DNA of 8,200 bases from assembly GCA_002400365.1 (NCBI GenBank), contig DHFK01000108.1, positions 1 through 8,200 on the forward strand, written 5' to 3'. Both the position numbers and the translations under genes were made by a program. This DNA is from Anaerolineales bacterium UBA4826 (GTDB lineage Bacteria > Chloroflexota > Anaerolineae > UBA4142). Below, one piece after another: positions 1-5,782 of this stretch (position 1 is its first letter; the number at the start of each line of letters is the position of its first letter). The notes below the pieces were generated by a model, which saw nothing but the letters and a program-made list of their open reading frames with translations, was not told the DNA's origin and did no database searches.

Positions 1-25
1 CCTTCCGCCTTCATCCTTCGCTTCA
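1..25. repeat. C/T-rich repeat-like edge sequence after the amidase stop
   Basis: The first 25 bases are made of ccttc/catccttcg units (ccttccgcc, ttcatccttcg, cttca). They resemble the ccttcg-containing repeat at 830-893 inside the same gene's 5' end. The sequence runs into the amidase stop codon (TGA, 25-23 on the minus strand). The element is probably longer and cut by the window edge, so its size and family cannot be judged. No U-run or strong hairpin marks it as a terminator. Confidence 0.35.
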
Positions 26-832
26 CTGGCACGCGCCTCCCCGCACAAACGCATCCAGCCCCTCCGCAATCCCCAGCGCCAGCGCATCGCGCCGATGCTT
101 GAGCGCGTCCTTGTCCGAGCCGAGAAAGCCCAGTTCGAGGATCGCGCCGGGCGACTGGGGGTCAATTTCGTTCAAGCCGTGATAGTGCGTCATGTCGCGC
201 GTAATGCTCCCCTCGTGCAGCGGCAATTGCGCCGCCGCGGCGTACGCCGTACTGACGCATTTCACCAGCCAGTCGTCGTCCTGCGGAATCGCGCTGTTGT
301 CCGCGCGCGCGACCTTGTAGCCCGACGCGTAGTAAATGCACGAATCCGCGTGAATCGCGAGAAACGCTTGCGGTGAGTAATCGCGTTTGACGGCGCTGAG
401 CCGCTTGTCGAACTCGGCGAGAATGTCCACGCGATACCCGCGCGCCTCGAGCAAGTTTTTGGCGCGCTGGGCAACGTCAGTCGTAATGTCCACCTCGCGC
501 AAGCCGTCGGGGCAGATCGCGCCGGTGTCCGCGCCCCCGGAATGTCCGGCGAGCAGCCCGATCAAGGGCGGCAGCGGGGTCGGTGTCGCGGTGGGAATCA
601 GAGTCGGCAGGGGAATGATCGCAGGGAGGATCGTTTGCACCGGCGCGGGCGCCAGCGCGATCACTTGCGCGGGGCGCTGCGACGCGAACACGACAGACAC
701 GAGCGCGGCAAAGAGCGCGATGACGCCGGCAACCTGGAAAAAGCGCGCCAAGCGGTGGAGCCACTCGCGACGAATCAGCGGGTTCTCCGCGCGCTCGTCC
801 GTGGGCGCGATACTTTTCCCCGCCAGGCGCAT
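23..832 (-). CDS. Membrane-anchored N-acetylmuramoyl-L-alanine amidase (Amidase_3 family)
   Basis: This is a predicted zinc amidase that cleaves the bond between N-acetylmuramic acid and L-alanine in peptidoglycan, acting outside the membrane. Numbered from the ATG at 832 (269 residues), there is a basic cytoplasmic tail, one membrane helix at about 31-50 (FFQVAGVIALFAALVSVVFA), a Pro/Thr-rich stalk at about 51-89 (including PTLIPTATPTPLPP), then the catalytic domain. Family residues visible are His97 in AGHSGGADTGA, Glu113 in LREVD, His161 in AIHADS (zinc ligands) and Glu233 in ILELGFLGS (catalytic). Because the helix is not followed by a cleavage motif I can recognise, an anchor is more likely than a secreted form. 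The start is uncertain: the frame stays open to an ATG at 952 (309 residues), but those 40 extra residues are encoded by repeats. No candidate start has a strong Shine-Dalgarno sequence; the one at 832 has only a purine stretch (gaagg) touching it. The gene lies downstream of selB and could be read from the same promoter. Confidence 0.88.
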   Translation of the reverse strand: MRLAGKSIAPTDERAENPLIRREWLHRLARFFQVAGVIALFAALVSVVFASQRPAQVIALAPAPVQTILPAIIPLPTLIPTATPTPLPPLIGLLAGHSGGADTGAICPDGLREVDITTDVAQRAKNLLEARGYRVDILAEFDKRLSAVKRDYSPQAFLAIHADSCIYYASGYKVARADNSAIPQDDDWLVKCVSTAYAAAAQLPLHEGSITRDMTHYHGLNEIDPQSPGAILELGFLGSDKDALKHRRDALALGIAEGLDAFVRGGACQ

Positions 833-893
833 CCTTCGACTATGCTTCGCTCCGCTCAGGATGCTTTCGTCTTTCGCCTTCGCTCCGCTCAGG
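830..893. repeat. Palindrome-like ccttcg/cgctcagg repeat at the amidase 5' end
   Basis: The 16-mer cttcgctccgctcagg occurs twice, at 845-860 and 878-893, 33 bp apart. The first copy sits in an inverted arrangement bounded by catcct (830-835) and aggatg (858-863). The 33-bp period is a multiple of three, so on the minus strand it reads as LSGAK twice without a stop, in frame with the amidase. The motif resembles dispersed REP-like sequences common in environmental genomes (recollection, not checked). It overlaps the preferred amidase start codon at 832-830. Confidence 0.75.
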
Positions 894-926
894 TCGCTGT
901 CATCTTTCATCTCTCGTCTCTCATCT

Positions 927-968
927 GCCATACGCCATTTGCCATCTGCCATACGCCATTCGCCATTC
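927..968. repeat. Six tandem gccatNN heptamers between selB and the amidase
   Basis: Six consecutive heptamers can be read on the plus strand: gccatac, gccattt, gccatct, gccatac, gccattc, gccattc. A 17-bp block (923-939) recurs exactly at 944-960, giving a 21-bp higher-order period. On the minus strand each unit presents an ATG every 7 bp, so starts appear in all three frames. Two of them (952 and 931) are in frame with the amidase and create an apparent longer N-terminus. The array begins 2 bp beyond the selB stop codon. Related heptamers recur at 4098-4158. Confidence 0.9.
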
Positions 969-969
969 G

Positions 970-2841
970 CTACCGCAGCACCCGCGCGTCGCCCACACGC
1001 TTGGTCACGCGTTTTTCGTCGAGATATTCCAAGAGCGCGACCGCGTACTTGCGGCTCGTATCGAATTGATCGCGCACCTGCGCGGCGGTCACCTGCCCTT
1101 GCGCGCGAATCGTCGCGACGACCCAGTCCTGCATCGCGCGGAACGCCTTGGGCGACAGCACAACTTGCTCGTTCAGCCGCACCAACCTGTCTTGGGTAAC
1201 CAGCGCGTTTACCGCTTCCGCGCCGATCGCGGTTTCCGCCTCTTGCGCCGATGGCGGCGTGTAGGGCGATTTCTCAAATTGCCCAAGCAACGCGTCCACC
1301 TTGCGTTGCAATTCGGGCGCGAACTTGACCGCAAAACCCGGACGCTGCACGATGTCTTCGCGCGCGACCAGGATATTTTCTGACGCCGCGCGCTCGATCA
1401 CCCGGTCGAAGATGCGCGGCGCGAGGCCCAGCCGACTCTTCAACTCTTCGCGCGACAAGCCGGCGCGCAGCGGATATTGCCGATGGAATTCGTCGAGCGC
1501 GCGCGCGATCGCGTCGGTCAGCGCGTGCCAGCCCGGCGCAGAAATGTAACTCGCGCCCAGCGCAACCACCCCACCCGATTGCGTCTGCGCGCCCAACACC
1601 GGCGCGATCACCTCCGCGCCAAGATTCGTGCCGCCCGCGATTTCCTTCGCGTCGGCTGGGTTGGTGCCGCGCGCGGCAAGGAATTGCAGCACGATTTCCT
1701 CCGGCGTACCGCGCGCGAGCGTCTCCAGACGTTGGACGACTTCCGGCTTGAAGCGCCGATGCCGCGCGCGTGCGTGCGGATCAACGACCACGCCGCCGCC
1801 GATCGTGACGCTGGGCGAAGCGAAACGCATGATAAAGCGATCGTGCTTGGCAAGCGCGACCGGCGTCGCGAGTTGAAATTGCACCCAGCCGACCTCGCCC
1901 GGCTTGAGTTGTTCGTGGTCGAGTAAGCGAATGTGCGCGGGGACCTCCGCCGCGCCGGTAAAGAAATCCACCTCGGCGTTATGCGGCAGCGGTTTCGGCG
2001 CGGACGCAAGGTATTGCGCGCGCGCGTCGAGCAGCGTCGTCGGCGCAAGCGTGCCGGGGAGCGCGACGACCTGCCCGCGCGTCAGATCTTCGACCGCCAA
2101 GCCGGCGAGATTGATCGCGACGCGGCTGCCCGGCAGCGCGCGTTCGAGTTTCGCCTTGTGCGTTTGCAGACCGCGAATGCGCCCGCGCTTGCCGCCCGGC
2201 ACGATTTCGATTTCCTGACCCACGCTGAAACTGCCATCGCTCAGCGTGCCGGTCACGACCGTGCCGAAGCCGGCAATCGAAAAGACGCGGTCAATCGGCA
2301 GGCGCGGTTTGCCGAGATCGTTCTTGGGGGAAACCACTTGCAGGAGGCGATCCAATTCGACGAGGAGATCGTCCAAGCCCGCGCGCGTTTTGCCGGAGAC
2401 GGGAATGATCTTGGCGCGCGCGAGGACGGTATCGGCTAATTCTTTGGAAACGTCCGCCGAGACCAGCTCAATCCACTCGGGGTCCGGCGCGAGGTCGCTT
2501 TTGGTGAGCGCGACGACGCCGCCCTTGACCTGAAGCAAATCCAGGATCGCGAGATGCTCGCGCGTCTGCGGCATCACGCCTTCGTCCGCCGCGATGACGA
2601 ACAGCGCCGCGTCAATACCGCCGACGCCGGCGAGCATGTTCTTGATGAACGCTTCGTGCCCCGGCACATCCACGATGCTGACCGTCTGACCGCTCGGCAG
2701 CGTGAGCCACGCAAAGCCGAGGTCAATCGTCATCGCGCGTTCTTTCTCTTCCTTGAGGCGATCGGGGTCAATGCCGGTCAGCGCCTTGACGAGCGTTGAC
2801 TTGCCGTGGTCCACGTGCCCGGCGGTGCCGATGACGCGCAC
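970..2841 (-). CDS. selB: Selenocysteine-specific translation elongation factor SelB
   Basis: SelB is a GTPase that carries selenocysteinyl-tRNA to the ribosome at UGA codons marked by a SECIS hairpin in the mRNA. At 623 residues it has the usual bacterial SelB length. The G domain shows the P-loop GHVDHGKST (8-16), switch I region with MTIDLGF (37-43), DVPGH (58-62), TKSD (113-116, SelB-type in place of NKxD) and PVSGKT (147-152). Domain 2 follows with the typical RVFSIAGFGTVVTGTL stretch. The C-terminal part, roughly from 370, is predicted to be winged-helix repeats that bind SECIS RNA, ending in the characteristic TSRKYAVALLEYLD...KRVGDARVLR. Translation starts at GTG (2841-2839), which fits MRVIGTAGHVDHGK and is preceded 7 nt upstream by GGAGGG. 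The upstream coiled-coil gene stops 4 bp before it, indicating co-transcription and probable translational coupling. No selA, selD, tRNA-Sec gene or obvious selenoprotein is present in the window. Confidence 0.97.
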   Translation of the reverse strand: MRVIGTAGHVDHGKSTLVKALTGIDPDRLKEEKERAMTIDLGFAWLTLPSGQTVSIVDVPGHEAFIKNMLAGVGGIDAALFVIAADEGVMPQTREHLAILDLLQVKGGVVALTKSDLAPDPEWIELVSADVSKELADTVLARAKIIPVSGKTRAGLDDLLVELDRLLQVVSPKNDLGKPRLPIDRVFSIAGFGTVVTGTLSDGSFSVGQEIEIVPGGKRGRIRGLQTHKAKLERALPGSRVAINLAGLAVEDLTRGQVVALPGTLAPTTLLDARAQYLASAPKPLPHNAEVDFFTGAAEVPAHIRLLDHEQLKPGEVGWVQFQLATPVALAKHDRFIMRFASPSVTIGGGVVVDPHARARHRRFKPEVVQRLETLARGTPEEIVLQFLAARGTNPADAKEIAGGTNLGAEVIAPVLGAQTQSGGVVALGASYISAPGWHALTDAIARALDEFHRQYPLRAGLSREELKSRLGLAPRIFDRVIERAASENILVAREDIVQRPGFAVKFAPELQRKVDALLGQFEKSPYTPPSAQEAETAIGAEAVNALVTQDRLVRLNEQVVLSPKAFRAMQDWVVATIRAQGQVTAAQVRDQFDTSRKYAVALLEYLDEKRVTKRVGDARVLR

Positions 2842-2845
2842 GCGT

Positions 2846-4021
2846 TCACCCTCCGTTCGACGACGCCGCGGCGGCTTTCTTGGGCTTGGTCATCGTCCGC
2901 TCGCCTTCGACGCGCGTGAGGAGTTCCGAGATGCTTCGATCGGCTTGCGCGATCCGCTGCCGTTCCATTTCGACCAACAGGCGGATAACGTCCGCAGACA
3001 TCTTTTCCCGGTCGCGGCGTTCCTTATCCAGTTTCTCGACCAGGTCGTGCAACTGGCCCACGACTTCGGGTCGCCAATCTTCCAGTTTGCCCGCGCGCTC
3101 CGCGATGGCGGACATGCGTTTGCTCCATTCGTCGCGCAGGAATTGCCATTCGCCCAGTTGCTGCTGCCAGCGCTTTTCGACGTCGGCGACGATTTGATCG
3201 CGTTCTTTGCGCCGCGATTCCTCGACCAGGCGCTGCCACTGGAGCAGCCGCGGCTCCAGGGTTTTAAGCCGTTCTTCCACTTCGACCACGTCGCCCAGCA
3301 CCTTGCGGCCTTCTTTCGCTTGCTCCTGGATCATCCGCATTTGCGTGATCCATTCGTCAATCTCGCGGCGGCTGGCTTTCATCTGTTCCGACCATTCCGC
3401 CATGTGGCGCGCGCGCACTTGCTCCGCGCGGCGCGCGGCTTCGACCGCGTCGGCGCGTTCCTTATTCAAGCGCTCGCTCAGTTGGCGCTGTTCGGTCGCC
3501 AACTGTCCAAAGCGCGGCACCCACTCTTCCAGCAGTTGCAGCCGATGGTTCAACTCTTCGGAACGCTTGATGCCGTCTTCGACTTCGCTCTGCAATGTGC
3601 CCAGGGTCAAGTCCACGCGCGTGATCATGTCGTGATCGCCGAGAATCGAACGCTGGAACTGTTGCAGCGCTTCGATCTGCAATTGGAGCGTGCTCAAGAT
3701 CGGTTCCAAGCGCTCGATTTCCATGCGGCGAATTTTGTACTGCTCTTCCTCCGCTTGCATGCGCCGCTGATCGGATTGTTCGAGCATCAACTGCACTTCG
3801 GTTTTGATCTGACCGATGGCTTGCTCGATCTGCGAATAGCGCAACGCCTGGCTCTGGACGCGCGCCAGTCGTTCCTCCAGGTCTTGCAGACTCTTGTTCA
3901 GCCCGGCGATTTGCGCGTACTGCTGCGTGACCTGTCCCGCCAGATCGGAGATCTGGGCTTTGTCTTTGCGATGTTCTTCGTCTAGCCAGTTGAGCATCTG
4001 GACGGCTTGATCGAGGTTCAT
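2846..4021 (-). CDS. Coiled-coil protein of unknown function, first gene of the selB unit
   Basis: I do not recognise this 391-residue protein as a named family. Almost the whole sequence is rich in Glu, Gln, Arg, Lys and Leu with heptad-like spacing (for example at about 20-100, 150-230 and 290-370), predicting a long, largely cytoplasmic coiled coil. There is no signal peptide, membrane segment or nucleotide-binding motif. The N-terminus (MNLDQAVQMLNWLDEEHRKD) is the least repetitive part. Several tryptophans punctuate the helices (EWVPRFGQL, EWSEQM, LLQWQRLV, RWQQQLGEW, LEDWRPEV). The tail is short, basic and low-complexity (KPKKAAAASSNGG). The ATG at 4021 has AGGAGG 5 nt upstream and a strong promoter behind it. 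It is the leader gene of a unit with selB, separated by only 4 bp. Annotation tools may call such proteins SMC- or myosin-like purely from coiled-coil composition; that should not be taken as function. Confidence 0.88.
   Translation of the reverse strand: MNLDQAVQMLNWLDEEHRKDKAQISDLAGQVTQQYAQIAGLNKSLQDLEERLARVQSQALRYSQIEQAIGQIKTEVQLMLEQSDQRRMQAEEEQYKIRRMEIERLEPILSTLQLQIEALQQFQRSILGDHDMITRVDLTLGTLQSEVEDGIKRSEELNHRLQLLEEWVPRFGQLATEQRQLSERLNKERADAVEAARRAEQVRARHMAEWSEQMKASRREIDEWITQMRMIQEQAKEGRKVLGDVVEVEERLKTLEPRLLQWQRLVEESRRKERDQIVADVEKRWQQQLGEWQFLRDEWSKRMSAIAERAGKLEDWRPEVVGQLHDLVEKLDKERRDREKMSADVIRLLVEMERQRIAQADRSISELLTRVEGERTMTKPKKAAAASSNGG
2849..2854 (-). promoter_or_regulatory. Shine-Dalgarno of selB, abutting the upstream stop codon
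   Basis: On the minus strand GGAGGG is followed directly by the TGA stop of the coiled-coil gene, then ACGC, then the GTG start of selB. Spacing to the start is 7 nt. The site lies in the last Gly-Gly codons of the upstream gene, so ribosomes finishing that gene stop at the selB initiation site. This supports the GTG start and coupled translation. Confidence 0.85.
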
Positions 4022-4026
4022 CCATG

Positions 4027-4032
4027 CCTCCT
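4027..4032 (-). promoter_or_regulatory. Shine-Dalgarno AGGAGG of the coiled-coil gene
   Basis: A perfect AGGAGG lies 5 nt upstream of the ATG at 4021-4019. A second ATG at 4025-4023 overlaps the spacer but is in another frame. This site fixes the start of the 391-residue protein. Confidence 0.88.
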
Positions 4033-4047
4033 GATTCTGTTAAAGCG

Positions 4048-4076
4048 ATTATAACATCAGTCGGATAAAACGTAAA
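4048..4076 (-). promoter_or_regulatory. Sigma70-like promoter for the coiled-coil gene-selB unit
   Basis: On the minus strand the -10 box is a perfect TATAAT (4053-4048) preceded by TGT, giving an extended -10 (TGnTATAAT). Exactly 17 bp upstream lies TTTACG (4076-4071), matching the TTGACA consensus at four of six positions. Transcription should begin near 4041, leaving a leader of about 20 nt that carries the AGGAGG site. The -35 hexamer is part of the cgtaaaN heptamer array. It is the best promoter I can see in the window. Confidence 0.8.
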
Positions 4077-4094
4077 ACGTAAAGCGTCGTAAAC
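4071..4094. repeat. cgtaaaN heptamer repeat overlapping the -35 region
   Basis: The plus strand reads cgtaaaa (4071-4077), cgtaaag (4078-4084), an extra cgt, then cgtaaac (4088-4094); a degenerate gataaaa unit precedes it at 4064-4070. On the minus strand each unit gives TTTACG, a -35-like hexamer. Only the copy at 4076-4071 is 17 bp from the TATAAT box. This 7-bp period matches the neighbouring gccatNN arrays, although the sequence differs. Confidence 0.7.
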
Positions 4095-4097
4095 CGC

Positions 4098-4158
4098 GTA
4101 TGGCATATAGCAAATGGCGTATGGCTAATCAGTCTTTGCCATACGCCACAAGCCATTC
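4098..4158. repeat. Inverted heptamer arrays (NNatggc / gccatNN) forming a hairpin
   Basis: Left arm on the plus strand: gtatggc, atatagc (degenerate), aaatggc, gtatggc at 4098-4125. Right arm: gccatac, gccacaa (degenerate), gccattc at 4138-4158. The segments tggcgtatggc (4115-4125) and gccatacgcca (4138-4148) form a perfect 11-bp inverted repeat with a 12-nt loop. The same heptamers make up the array at 927-968. It occupies the gap between the glpK stop and the coiled-coil promoter and could hamper read-through, but no T-run follows the stem, so I do not call it an intrinsic terminator. Confidence 0.85.
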
Positions 4159-4169
4159 GCTTGTCTCCG

Positions 4170-5693
4170 CTACTTGAGCCAACCCTTCGCCCGCTCGACC
4201 GCGCGCTTCCACCCCGCGTAACCTTCTGCGCGCCGCGCGGCGTCCCACTGCGGCTCAAAGACGCGATCCACGCCCCAGTTCTGCCGTAACTCGTCGAGCG
4301 ATTTCCAAAAGCCGACGGCGAGTCCTGCCGCGTACGCCGCGCCGAGCGCAGTCGTCTCATTGACGACGGGACGCACGACCCGCGCGCCGAGAATGTCGGC
4401 TTGGAGTTGCATCAGGAAATTGTTCTTGACCGCGCCGCCGTCAACCTTCAGCGATTTCAGAAAGCCGTTTTCCTGGAGAAAACGGGTTTCTCGCTTTATA
4501 TCCTTTTCCATCGCTTCGATCACTTCGCGCGTCTGGTAGCCGATCGCTTCGAGCGTCGCGCGGACGATGTGCGCGCGCTGAGTATAGCGCGTCATGCCGA
4601 CGATCGCGCCGCGCGCGTACATGTCCCAGTGCGGCGCGAACAAGCCGTTGAACGCGGGGACGAAATAGACGCCGCCGGTGTCGTCAACCGATTGCGCGAG
4701 CGCTTCGGTCTCCGCCGCGTGCGAAATGATCTTCAAGTTGTCGCGCAGCCACTGCACTGCCGCGCCCGCAATCGCAATCGAACCTTCAAGCGCAAAGCAC
4801 GTTTCGCCATTCGATGCGACCGTCGTCAGCAGTCCGCTTTTCGATGGAACGATTTCCTTGCCGGTGTTCAGCAGCAAAAAGCAACCGGTGCCGTACGTGT
4901 TCTTGGCTTCGCCGGCTTCAAAACCGACCTGCCCGAACAACGCGGCTTGCTGATCGCCAAGGTCGCCGCAAATCGAAACGCGCCCGCCACACGGGCCCAG
5001 CGGATCGGTAAAGCCGTACAAGGCGGACGATGGACACAACTTGGGGAGCAGCGCGCGCGGAATGTCAAAGAGTTGGAGCAACTCGTCGTCCCAGTCCAGC
5101 GTCTTCAGATTCAGCAGCATCGTGCGCGAGGCGTTCGTAAAGTCGGTGCTGTGGACGCCGTCGCGCGGACCGCCGGTAAGATTCCAGATGACCCAGGTGT
5201 CCATGTTGCCAAAGAGCGCTTCGCCACGCTCCGCCTGCGCGCGCAAGCCGGGAACATTCTCAAGCAGCCACTGAATCTTGGGTCCCGAAAAATACGTCGC
5301 GACCGGCAAGCCGGTTTTCGCGCGGATGAAATCGGCTTTGCCATCGTCAATCAGTTTCTGGCAAAGCGCCTGCGTGCGCGTGTCCTGCCACACGATCGCG
5401 TTATAGTACGGCTCGCCGGTCTTTGGGTTCCACACGACGGTTGTCTCGCGCTGGTTCGTCACGCCAATCGCCGCGAGATCGGTCGCGCGTACGCCGCCCT
5501 TCGCCATCGCGCCGCCAATCGTCGTGCGCGTGCGATCCCAAATTTCGCGCGCGTCGTGCTCGACCCAGCCGGGCTGCGGGTAGATCTGGTGATGCTCTTC
5601 GTAGTGCGACGCGACCACCCTGCCGGCGTGATCGAAAATCATGAATCTTGTTCCAGTCGTTCCCTGGTCAACTGCCGCGACGTGGTTCGCCAT
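4170..5693 (-). CDS. glpK: Glycerol kinase
   Basis: This FGGY-family kinase phosphorylates glycerol with ATP to sn-glycerol-3-phosphate, in the cytoplasm, for glycolytic entry or lipid synthesis. From the ATG at 5693 the protein has 507 residues, close to the usual 500 or so. Visible motifs are the N-terminal phosphate-binding AVDQGTTGTR (7-16), NQRETT (80-85), WQDTRT (102-107), TDFTNASRT (183-191), GDLGDQQAALFGQ (243-255, with Asp247 the expected catalytic base), the ATP-site region NTYGTGCFLLLNTG, and VDGGAVKNNFLMQLQADI plus ETTALGAAYAAGLAVG near the C-terminus. All key parts are present, so it should be active. The frame extends to a TTG at 5708, but that codon forms part of the ribosome binding site and is rejected. 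No glpF, glpD or glpR is adjacent; the upstream neighbour is an unrelated EamA transporter. A promoter was not convincingly found in the repeat-filled gap upstream. Confidence 0.97.
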   Translation of the reverse strand: MANHVAAVDQGTTGTRFMIFDHAGRVVASHYEEHHQIYPQPGWVEHDAREIWDRTRTTIGGAMAKGGVRATDLAAIGVTNQRETTVVWNPKTGEPYYNAIVWQDTRTQALCQKLIDDGKADFIRAKTGLPVATYFSGPKIQWLLENVPGLRAQAERGEALFGNMDTWVIWNLTGGPRDGVHSTDFTNASRTMLLNLKTLDWDDELLQLFDIPRALLPKLCPSSALYGFTDPLGPCGGRVSICGDLGDQQAALFGQVGFEAGEAKNTYGTGCFLLLNTGKEIVPSKSGLLTTVASNGETCFALEGSIAIAGAAVQWLRDNLKIISHAAETEALAQSVDDTGGVYFVPAFNGLFAPHWDMYARGAIVGMTRYTQRAHIVRATLEAIGYQTREVIEAMEKDIKRETRFLQENGFLKSLKVDGGAVKNNFLMQLQADILGARVVRPVVNETTALGAAYAAGLAVGFWKSLDELRQNWGVDRVFEPQWDAARRAEGYAGWKRAVERAKGWLK

Positions 5694-5700
5694 TGCGATT

Positions 5701-5706
5701 CTCCTC
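5701..5706 (-). promoter_or_regulatory. Shine-Dalgarno GAGGAG of glpK
   Basis: GAGGAG lies 7 nt upstream of the ATG at 5693-5691. It decides against the in-frame TTG at 5708-5706, which overlaps it. Confidence 0.88.
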
Positions 5707-5719
5707 AATCAAGATTCAA

Positions 5720-5782
5720 GACACGGTGACAGGGTGACAAGGTGACTTTCTTTCACCGTGTCACTTTCACCCGGTCACCCGG
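5720..5782. repeat. Octamer repeat hairpin between the EamA gene and glpK
   Basis: Three degenerate octamers, acggtgac, agggtgac and aaggtgac, stand in tandem at 5723-5746. They are followed by opposite-facing units tcaccgtg (5753-5760), a short tcactt, and tcacccgg twice (5767-5774 and 5775-5782). The ends gacacggtga (5720-5729) and tcaccgtgtc (5753-5762) form a perfect 10-bp inverted repeat with a 23-nt loop. The stop codon of the EamA gene directly adjoins the array. The RNA could form alternative hairpins between glpK and the upstream gene. There is no T-run to support a Rho-independent terminator. Confidence 0.82.

Noticed and set aside
927..968. CRISPR-like array
   Set aside because: The units are 7 bp and contiguous, with no spacers of regular length and no cas genes; it is a simple tandem repeat.
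2702..3985. Long plus-strand open frame opposite the coiled-coil gene and the 5' end of selB
   Set aside because: It is antisense to two well-supported genes, has no recognisable motif, and its hydrophobic/Phe-rich composition is the expected mirror of Glu/Lys/Gln-rich coiled-coil codons in GC-rich DNA.
4115..4148. Rho-independent terminator after glpK
   Set aside because: The 11-bp stem is perfect, but the downstream minus-strand sequence (tttgctatatgcc) has no T-run, and the stem is explained by inverted heptamers.
5694..5708. TTG start for glpK giving five extra residues (MRRIA)
   Set aside because: The TTG overlaps the Shine-Dalgarno GAGGAG, whereas the ATG at 5693 is ideally spaced and begins the conserved kinase N-terminus.
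4401..5729. Long plus-strand open frame opposite glpK
   Set aside because: Arg/Ala-rich antisense of a clear glycerol kinase, with no family motif and no ribosome binding site that I could recognise.
5707..5743. glpK promoter with a TTGTCA -35-like hexamer in the octamer repeat
   Set aside because: The hexamer at 17-bp spacing is GAATCT, which matches TATAAT at only two positions; the -35-like match is expected from the tcacc repeats.
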